The translations under genes and the position numbers were made by a program. DNA of 64,000 nucleotides, taken from the NCBI GenBank assembly GCA_917880885.1, contig OU862908.1:11891501-11955500 (forward strand), read 5' to 3'. The notes under the pieces are model-generated. The model made no database searches. It worked only from the letters and a program-made list of their open reading frames with translations, and was not told where the DNA came from. The DNA comes from Limnephilus marmoratus. Taxonomy: Eukaryota > Arthropoda > Insecta > Trichoptera > Limnephilidae. This document shows, piece after piece, positions 56,640 through 64,000 of this stretch. The stretch's first letter is position 1; every line of letters begins with the position of its first letter.

Positions 56640-59600
56640 TCTTGAAACCAAGCTTATGGGTCCGAGTGGTTAATACAAAATATTTATATAATACAGGCAT
56701 TGTTAACCAAACGTAAAATCATTATTAAAAAATCAGGCAGAGGCGATTCGTCACTGCTTTTTTAAAAATTTGGTTATAAAATATCTTTTAAAAAAGAACT
56801 GCGACATTTGGCCATCCTTCATTGCTAGATAGTAAACACTCGATAGTACCTACATATATCGTACGGTCATACATCGTATGAGGTTTTTTTTATTGAAAAT
56901 TACACGAGAAAATAACACAATTTAGTAATATATTAAAATATTCGTATAATCTACGGTAACACAATTATTATGCATCAAAATTGCGATCGTTGCAAACCTG
57001 AATAAAACAAACACATCGGCGATGTTCCCACGCAGCCAATAAACCGAGTTATCTGTGTGTCTAGGTACGCTTCATAACCAATAATACATCGGTGATGTTT
57101 ACTAACCAATAAATGATCATTTAGTACTTTATCCTAACCACCCTGTAGTGGGGCACTGACTACCGACTAGTGGGTGGGGGAGCCCATCACTGATTAACGG
57201 GGATTTATTTTTACAAATACCGGCGGTGGGTTTTGTTAGCACGGCGACTACTCTCAGGGAGCTTTTGTATTGAAAGCCCCGCACATTAAAGGGATATTTA
57301 CAGGAACGTACACTACAGATGCGGATGCGGTAAATATTTATGTGTTCGGTAAACCTGTGATACTTTGTTAATTAATAAATGCGGTTAGGTGTATTATTGT
57401 CTGTTCTCAAAATATTAAACTATTTTTAGAAGTGCGATCATCGAAATCAAAAATAGAATCTTAACATTTTGCTTTAGCAGAAACGCAAAAAACTATCAAG
57501 CACGTGAATTAGCAATGCAAACCGTAATTGATTAATTTCATAATATTTTAAAATAAAAGAAAACTATCAACCAACACACTGTTTTGTCTAAGATATTTCT
57601 TTCCCAAGCAATCCCTTGATTTATTTTATTTTAGACTCGCAAAAGGCAATGTGGAATACAACTTTTTATGAAAAGTGAAATGAAAATATTATATAATAGT
57701 TAACAAAATATAAGTAAAATAAAATATAACAGTTAACAAAACAGAGGTGATATATAATATAAGAGTTAACAAAATGTAGGCAAACATAAAGTATAAATAA
57801 GTAACATAAAAATAGAAAATCTGTCAAAATCCCCTAAATCAAAGATAACATCAACGATAAAATTGTTGTTAACAATTATAAGAGTTTTTATACGTTGTAG
57901 CAGATTTTAGAGAGATCTTGAATTTTTTTCCACTTTTACTGAAATTTGTGAAGTCGATTTTCGACTGAGTTTCTTTATTTTTTTAAAAGCTTTTTTGTTG
58001 TTGTAGTGAGGCTATTTGTTCTATGAGAAGTAAATTGGATGTATGTGTGTTTTTTGGAGTATACATGAGTATTACATATAATCTGATGATGCTGAACATT
58101 ATTCAATATAAGTTATCTAAGGAATGGTCAGGATTCTCATCGGACAAAAACGAACAGTCGACACGAGAAAGACCATAATTTATAGCTTCAAAAGACTGCT
58201 CGTTTGTTGTCAAGAGTTTCTTCAAAGGCTTTTGGTTTGACGTCACGTACGTTCAACTTAATATAAAAAGGGGGTTATGGTATACAACAGGTAAGAGAGG
58301 ACCATTAGATTTATCAATGAACAATTTAGAATAATTTGATAGAGCTGGATCTAGTAAACGACCATTTGTGTTGCATACAAAGTTATGTCGGAAAAGATAA
58401 ACCAAAAAATGGTTTCTAAAATCGCACACTCACCATCATTTTCTCATTTGCAATAAAACCACTATCACTAGATTTTAATTTTAGGTTAGGGAATTTGTAC
58501 AAGAATGATAATTTTAGAGTTGGTGTATTAGTAGAGTCGATTTTCAAAGACTTCGCTGTGGATTTGTTAGTTTCCGACACCAGATAGTGGTGGTGTGTAC
58601 AAAGTTGCTATTATAATTTTTCTACAGTGGTATAAATATAATGTACAAATAGTTGTTCGAGTCTTATTTTTTGTTTTGAGTTTTTTTGATGTAAATTTCT
58701 TTTTTTAATGCAATTAGTACTCCGCCGCTCTTCGTCATGGAACTGAATTTATAGTTGAGAGGAATGAAATAAATTTGTGGTAAGTCCGAGTTCTGTTGAT
58801 TTTATTCAAGTCAAGTTTACGTCAAGATATGTACATCGTAATGCTGTAAATATATGATAAGATTGTAGGTTTTTAATTTTGTGCGTAGTGTCCGAGCGTT
58901 CTGGTAGTATACGTTGAGTTAGCAGTGATGAAAAAAATGGCATGGGTATTAGGTATAGAAGTAGAACTATAGAAAATAAACAAAGTGTGTCTCTCCCCGT
59001 TTGAAATGAATCTCAATCGATTCATGTATTGTTTCAGATATGAACACAACTGACAACTAAAGACTAAGGTAACAGGAGGAGTGTAATAAATGTATATAGT
59101 TATATTGATATGATTTGTATAAAACAAGAAAATAACAATTAAAAATGCAGCCAATGCGCGGTAAAGCGCAGAATTAAGTTCACGCCGGAACTCTATTATT
59201 TGCACCTGGCGCTGACGCTTCGAAATGCGCACTTGAAGTAGAGCAAAGCGCGCAATTAGTGGATAAGGAGTATACTCCACAGCTGTATACGACTAACTAA
59301 ATCTGACGAATCCATCAAGCAAAACGCCGAGCGTGTCTACAACGGTCTGCAGCATCTACTCTGTCTGAGTACAACGTGCACATTGCCATTGCACATGAAC
59401 ATGTGCATCCCTTTAATGTATACAAAGTTGTTTATGAACACGAAACGCACGTGTTAAATAATAAAACGGAACGGCTTTTTATAGAATGAGAATAACAACA
59501 ATTTTACAGGAAAGACACGATAATATTAGTGGCACGTGATTTAACGTCGTAAAGGTACATCTAAATATTGTGGTAAATTCCCAATGACATAGATAATATA

Positions 59601-59930
59601 TGATTCAATTATCACACAGTTCGTATTTAGAAGTTAAGAGCCAATCATCAGATGTAAAGATCGAACAGAAATCCCTAGTAAGGAGGGCTGTGAATATAAA
59701 TAACTTATTGTGTATTAGCATAATAATACAATTGAAAATGTAACGCGCGATACGTGTTTCTTAAATAGTAATTAACAAATAATGAAACAGTCAGGGAAAA
59801 CAATCCTTGAGATAATCCAATTAAGAAGAACATTAAAAAAATGCATTTCTTCAAATTAGTTAAAAGTTAGAAGATCCTCTATCGAAAAGTTCTTAGGATC
59901 GAATCCAAGCTTCGCTTTATAAAAAAAATC
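56640..59930. other. intronic sequence, nothing recognised
   Basis: 57590-57800 repeats AGTTAACAAAAT-like words loosely. A 135-codon minus-strand frame at 58873-59280 has no recognisable domain. No exons with splice sites were identified. Confidence 0.35.
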
Positions 59931-59944
59931 GAGATTAGGTCGAT

Positions 59945-60200
59945 GTAACTGATGTAGTGCATGATGTCCGGAAAGTTTTCCACTCACACATACATTTACT
60001 TTGTGATAGGGCCTATAAACTTCTAAGATTCATAAAAAGAGTGACAAAGCCATTCAAATCACTACATGTAATCAAAATACTAAGTACGAGTACTAGTATA
60101 AGAACGAGAATAATTCTAAGTTCGTATCTGATTGGTTGGCTCAATATTAGAATGTGGATCAGTGATTTGGAATCCGCAATACAAATCTAACATTGGAAGG
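59945..60200 (+). pseudogene. LINE RT fragment, decayed
   Basis: The frame reads HSHIHLLCDRAYKLLRFIKR followed by VTKPFKSLHVIKIL, matching the HI...A.K.LGFIKR...F.....LK.LY block of jockey-like reverse transcriptases. After that the LEYAS region is degraded. The next part of the domain appears at 60603-60705, beyond the palindromic insertion. Confidence 0.7.
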
Positions 60201-60282
60201 TTAGAAAGAAATCAAAATAAGGTTGGGAAACCTTTAGATTTTACTTCTTCAATTTTCGCATATTCACTTTATGGAGTCATTT

Positions 60283-60505
60283 TAATTAAATGAAAACAAT
60301 CACTTTGTAAAAGACCACTTATTTAATCAAAATTATCTACATGTTTCAAAGCCAAAAGTTTCTTAGGATCTTTCGTCAGGATAAGATTAACACACGAAAT
60401 GTTAATCTCATCCTGACGAAGAAAGTTTTGGTTTCGAAACATGTAGATAATTTTGATTAGATAAGTGGGGTTTAAATAGTGATTTGTTTTAATTAAATTT
60501 AGATT
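60283..60505. repeat. head-to-head inverted pair of hammerhead-like family H1 units
   Basis: The two arms, about 100 bases each, are imperfect reverse complements around a short spacer. Left copy (minus): stem I TTATC (60380-60384) pairs with GATAA (60333-60337), core CTGACGA at 60373-60379, GAAA at 60344-60347, GTA at 60338-60340. Right copy (plus): ATC (60410-60412) pairs with GAT (60446-60448), core CTGACGA at 60413-60419, stem II GAAA/TTTC, GAAA at 60436-60439, GTA at 60443-60445. Flanks resemble those of 14095-14137. Confidence 0.75.
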
Positions 60506-60539
60506 TTAAGTCCATCCGAACATCCGAACAAGTAAAAGA

Positions 60540-60850
60540 CTCGTTAGAATATATTTTCATATATTATGAACACTAAAAGATAGAAGAAATATATTCGTCC
60601 AAAAATTTGTATTCAAAATCATCAACAACGCTATTGACAATAATTGTCTTTTAGAAAATATTCATTTCCACTGTCCAGCACAAAACACAAGCTCCAACTA
60701 ACCAAATCCCACTATCAAAAATAACTAACCACAGCATTCACATTTTAGAAGAACGTGAACAAAATACTATAACATCTTTTAGAGGCTGAAAATTTCCATC
60801 TACTCTCAGGTTAATTTAATAAATATATACAAACAAAATTAAATCAAAAG
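60540..60850 (+). pseudogene. LINE RT C-terminal fragment, decayed
   Basis: A short frame reads KFVFKIINNAIDNNCLLENI followed by HFHCPAQNTSSN and a stop, corresponding to the FLFKLINGxIDSPxLLxxIxFxVPxRNTR block. It probably belongs with 59945-60200. Confidence 0.55.
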
Positions 60851-60854
60851 GTTA

Positions 60855-61850
60855 AACTTGATCTCTTCACCCCTGCTATGACTAAGATTTTTAAATTATT
60901 CATCTCATTTTCATTGCGTTTTTTTACTTTCTTTATTTTTTTATATTTAATCACTTTGTTAAATAATGATGTTGGCATTATTTTCGTACAGGTACGTCAA
61001 TTTTACCTTATCAAATTGCAGATACTTCACATAACATTGTTTATGCAACCCAATAAACATGAAAATTTTTGTACATGTATTGAACTGTGTTTCCCAAATA
61101 AAGCTAAAAAAATAAATTAAAGATAGGGACGTTCGTAGGTGCCTTGTCAAACGGGTAATGAAAATAGTGATTATCAAATAATGATAGTATTATCTATATT
61201 TGTAAGTACAAGATTATCACGATTTTTTAAGAAAAACTAAATTAAAGGTAAGTTAAACTTAATCTAAAGGTTTTGAAAAAATCGGTTGTTGACAAAAAGT
61301 TAACTGTAGTAAATTAGGGTATAAGAAATAAGTTAACTAGATTACAAGTAGAATATTTCAGCATCTGCTTATTGTGAACGAAACTGTTTCTGTTAACGAC
61401 AATGTCTCTAAATCCGGAACAAGTGTTAACACGCGCAAGACGGGGAAGCCGAGCCTGTCACAGGTAATGTCTAACGTTCGGTTACAAGTTCACACAAATA
61501 TGTTTATAGTTCTAACTCGGCGTACACTGAAAATAGGGGTGCCTTGTTACCTGATAACAAAATTATCGAGGAAAATAACAATTATTGGGAAGCAACATTT
61601 TTGACTAGAATATGTAAAGTGGGCTTATTTTTTCATAAAAAATATGCTGATTTTATCTCTCTCAGTAAATCCGGTTGCAGTTTCTAAGAGCAAGTCAGCA
61701 AAAAGTAATACATATTGTGGTTTTTTAAAGCTTCTCTTCAGAAACATCAAAATAATACCTAAATGTAGCAAAAAAACCCGTAAATATGGTAACAATAAAT
61801 AAGCATTATTTTTAAATGTTTTTGCTTTAATTGGTATTAACATTTGTAGG
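60855..61850. other. AT-rich intronic sequence, nothing recognised
   Basis: Frames of 70-80 codons lack domains. Confidence 0.3.
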
Positions 61851-61852
61851 AC

Positions 61853-62265
61853 CTTTAACCAGCCAGCGGCCGAAAATCCACATCAAGTCGAAAGATGTTA
61901 CGATCGTACAGGGCGGTCCAATTGAGAAAGATTAATTATTCTCCGTACCAGCTTTTTAAAATAATAACTCAATATCGATTTTATTTCATTCCAAATTTGC
62001 TTTAACCTACATCCAAAAATGTTGAAAGGCGTGATGATAAAACTATTAAAATTATGTACGTATTGTTGTAATTATTTTTTGACTATTAATCATTTTTCAA
62101 TAATGTCTAAACAAAATAAGAGTGTAAAAAAAATTTTAAATAAATTAATTTGTAAGACCGTAAATAGATAGACAAAATACAGAAATTTTCGACATAAATG
62201 TTAGGATATATTTTAAAATTTGATTTCATTTGAACTAAAATTAAAATTTTGAAACATGCGTTTAC
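61853..62265 (+). repeat. dispersed repeat B, copy 3, truncated
   Basis: The copy starts TTTAACCAGCCAGCGGCC, carries CAGGGCGGTCCAATTGAGAA and GTTGAAAGGCGTGATGATAA, and is cut at the LINE that begins near 62266. Confidence 0.8.
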
Positions 62266-62266
62266 T

Positions 62267-63546
62267 CACTCAGAGAAAAAGAAAAGTTTAGAAAGAAATG
62301 GAAAAAATATAAAAATCAATGTGACTATGACAGTTTTTCTATCTTGAGAGCTAGAGTAAAAGTATCCATACGTTCATGCCTTAAAGCCTATGTAGATTCA
62401 ATAGAAAATTCTCTTCCTAACAGTATCAAAAATCTTTCAACCCTCATTAATTCGAAAAAAAATTCTAATTCTCTCCCCAAAATCATGCATCTCCATGACA
62501 AATCAGCAACAAATGGAGAAGATACATGTGAACTGTTACCGACTTACTTCTCTTCTGTTTTTAGCTCACCATCCAATTCTAAAAGTGACTTAAAACTTTC
62601 ATCCCCACTCTATAATTATCCACTGTCTCATATCAAAATAACGTTAGACGAGGTCAAAGCGAAATTAAACACTGTTGATATCAATAAGGGTTCCGGCCCA
62701 GATGGAATTCCTCCACTATTTATTCGAAGTTGTGCAGATCAGCTTGCAATACCATTACACAAAATATTCATCAAAAGTCTGAACGATGGAGTATTTCCGG
62801 ATCTGTGGAAGGTTGCCCACGTAATTCCGATCCACAAATCTGGCAATAAAAATAATGTAACTAACTACCGTCCTATCAGCCTTTTATCTTGTTTTGGCAA
62901 AATATTCGAGTCCATTGTATATAAAACCATTTTTAACCATGTTACACATATACTTAGTCCTTTCCGACATGGCTTTGTAGCTAAAAGATCCACAAATACT
63001 AATTTACTCGAGTATATGGACTTTCTGTGTAAATCAATGAATAATAAAACACAAGTAGATGCCGTGTACACCGACTTCAGTAAGGCCTTTGACAAAGTTA
63101 GTCACTCTATCTTAATGAATAAACTCGATAAAATCGGCATTCACGGAAATTTGCTTCGTTGGTTAGAATCATATTTAGAAGTCAATTAGTTACCGTTAAC
63201 GGATTTAACTCTTCCCCAATATTAGTTACGTCGGGCGTACCACAAGGATCTCACCTTGGACCCTTACTTTTCTTAATCTTTATTAACGACCTTACATATA
63301 AACTCCGTTGTAATTTTTCTCTATATGCTGATGACCTCAAATTATATAAAGCAATTAAATCTATGAAAGATTGTGAACTCTTACAACAAGACCTTAACAC
63401 AATATCTACCTGGTGTGTTGACAATGAAATGGAACTGAATATAGCTAAGTGCAAAGTTATAAACTTCACCAAGAACACCAACAAAATTCTCTATTCACAT
63501 AGCATATGTGGTCACAATCTGGAAACAGTTGAATCAATATGTATCT
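62267..63546 (+). pseudogene. jockey/CR1-like LINE ORF2 fragment, RT domain with one frameshift
   Basis: The frame is open from 62267 (KFRKKWKKYKNQCDYDSF) to 63187. It includes a linker ending in KAYVDSIENSLPNSIKNL, then RT motifs GSGPDGIPPLFIRSC, WKVAHVIPIHKSGNKNNVTN, YRPISLLSCFGKIFE, FRHGFVAKRSTNTN and YTDFSKAFDKVSH. A one-base shift near 63170-63187 moves the frame, after which SGVPQGSHLGPLLFLIFIND, FSLYADDLKLYKA (catalytic YADD) and STWCVDNEMELNIAKCKVI follow. Both catalytic aspartate regions are intact as sequence. The endonuclease is missing. The apparent first M at 62344 is a TTG inside the open frame. It stops at 63546, abutting a second LINE. Confidence 0.9.
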
Positions 63547-64000
63547 TCCGGGGAAGACTTAATAACAACAAATGCAATAAAATTTCTCTGTAAAGAACTT
63601 ATCGTACCTCTAACATATCTAGTAAACATGGCTATAACTGAAAGCGTATTCCCCACAGCTCTCAAAAAAGCTATTGTAATACCAATATATAAACAAGGAT
63701 GTAAAAGTGACATAAACAACTATCGACCAATAAGCCTACTCAATACATTTTCCAAAATATTGGAGAGAATATTAAAAAAACAACTCCTTTCCTACTTAGA
63801 AGAAAATAAAATATTATCAGAAACACAGTACGGATTTAGGGAGAATCTAAGTACTGGTGACGCCATAGAAACTATTACAGATATGATTATAAAAAGTTTA
63901 GACAGAGGAGAAAAAACACTGGCAATCTTCATAGACTTACAAAAGGCATTTGATACAATAGATCACAAAATCCTTTTTGCAAAACTTTCAAAAATTGGTA
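63547..64000 (+). pseudogene. second LINE RT domain, 5'-truncated, runs off the window
   Basis: An uninterrupted frame from 63547 reads GEDLITTNAIKFLCKELIVP, FPTALKKAIVIPIYKQG, INNYRPISLLNTFSKILERI, ETQYGFRENLSTGDAIETI and LAIFIDLQKAFDTIDHKILF. This covers RT motifs 0 to 3, including the first catalytic Asp in FIDLQKAFD. It belongs to a different LINE subfamily from the element just upstream, which has the same motifs in a different sequence. The frame is still open at 64000, so the YADD region should lie just beyond. Whether it is intact there cannot be seen; it lacks the 5' part. Confidence 0.9.

Noticed and set aside
58873..59280. A 135-codon minus-strand gene with a hydrophobic stretch
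   Set aside because: The hydrophobic run follows from AT-rich codons. No family resemblance or supporting signals.

Overview
This window looks like AT-rich euchromatin from an insect, most likely a moth or butterfly. The evidence is two spliced exons of an insect-type polypyrimidine tract-binding protein gene (hephaestus/PTB), a dense load of degenerate non-LTR retrotransposon tails, and several non-autonomous Helitron-like elements ending in hairpin plus CTAG next to T, a type common in Lepidoptera. The order is inferred from repeat style and was not tested. There is no sign of bacterial, viral or organellar gene organisation.

The only host protein-coding sequence I can support is PTB, on the minus strand. 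The exon at 44806-44952 encodes the second half of RRM1. The exon at 15783-16023 encodes the alanine-rich inter-RRM linker and the first half of RRM2. Both have consensus splice sites and compatible phases. The 28.8 kb between them is one intron; 44953-64000 lies in the upstream intron and 1-15782 in the downstream intron. The window is therefore essentially introns of one large gene, and almost everything else is transposon debris or unrecognised intronic DNA.

Layout: 1-15.8 kb holds a SINE-like family, three dispersed-repeat types, Helitron-like ends, tRNA-like sequences and a hammerhead-like motif. 16-24 kb holds an RTE-type 3' end, an element with 55-bp inverted termini, a LINE tail, perfect 56-bp tandem repeats and a GC-rich minisatellite. 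24-34 kb holds nested LINE tails, a LINE C-terminus with a (TTAG)n tail, and tRNA-like SINE copies, one inside a 46-bp inverted repeat. 34-42 kb holds a duplicated minisatellite block, a well-bounded Helitron, further LINE pieces and two elements with inverted ends. 42-56 kb holds more SINE-like copies, a LINE fragment, and a GAA/TTC-rich repeat like heat-shock elements. 56-64 kb holds LINE fragments, a head-to-head pair of hammerhead-like repeats, and at the right edge two abutting reverse transcriptase ORFs, one running off the window.

The most interesting signal is a set of six short motifs with the layout of minimal hammerhead ribozymes: CTGANGA, hairpin, GAAA, a tiny palindromic stem III, and a closing stem I. 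Two related copies show compensatory stem I changes. All carry one extra nucleotide relative to the textbook core, so activity is uncertain. Such motifs are known in Penelope-like retroelements and retrozymes. A second signal is a SINE-like family whose conserved 3' hairpin also follows a LINE reverse transcriptase fragment, suggesting a SINE/LINE partnership.
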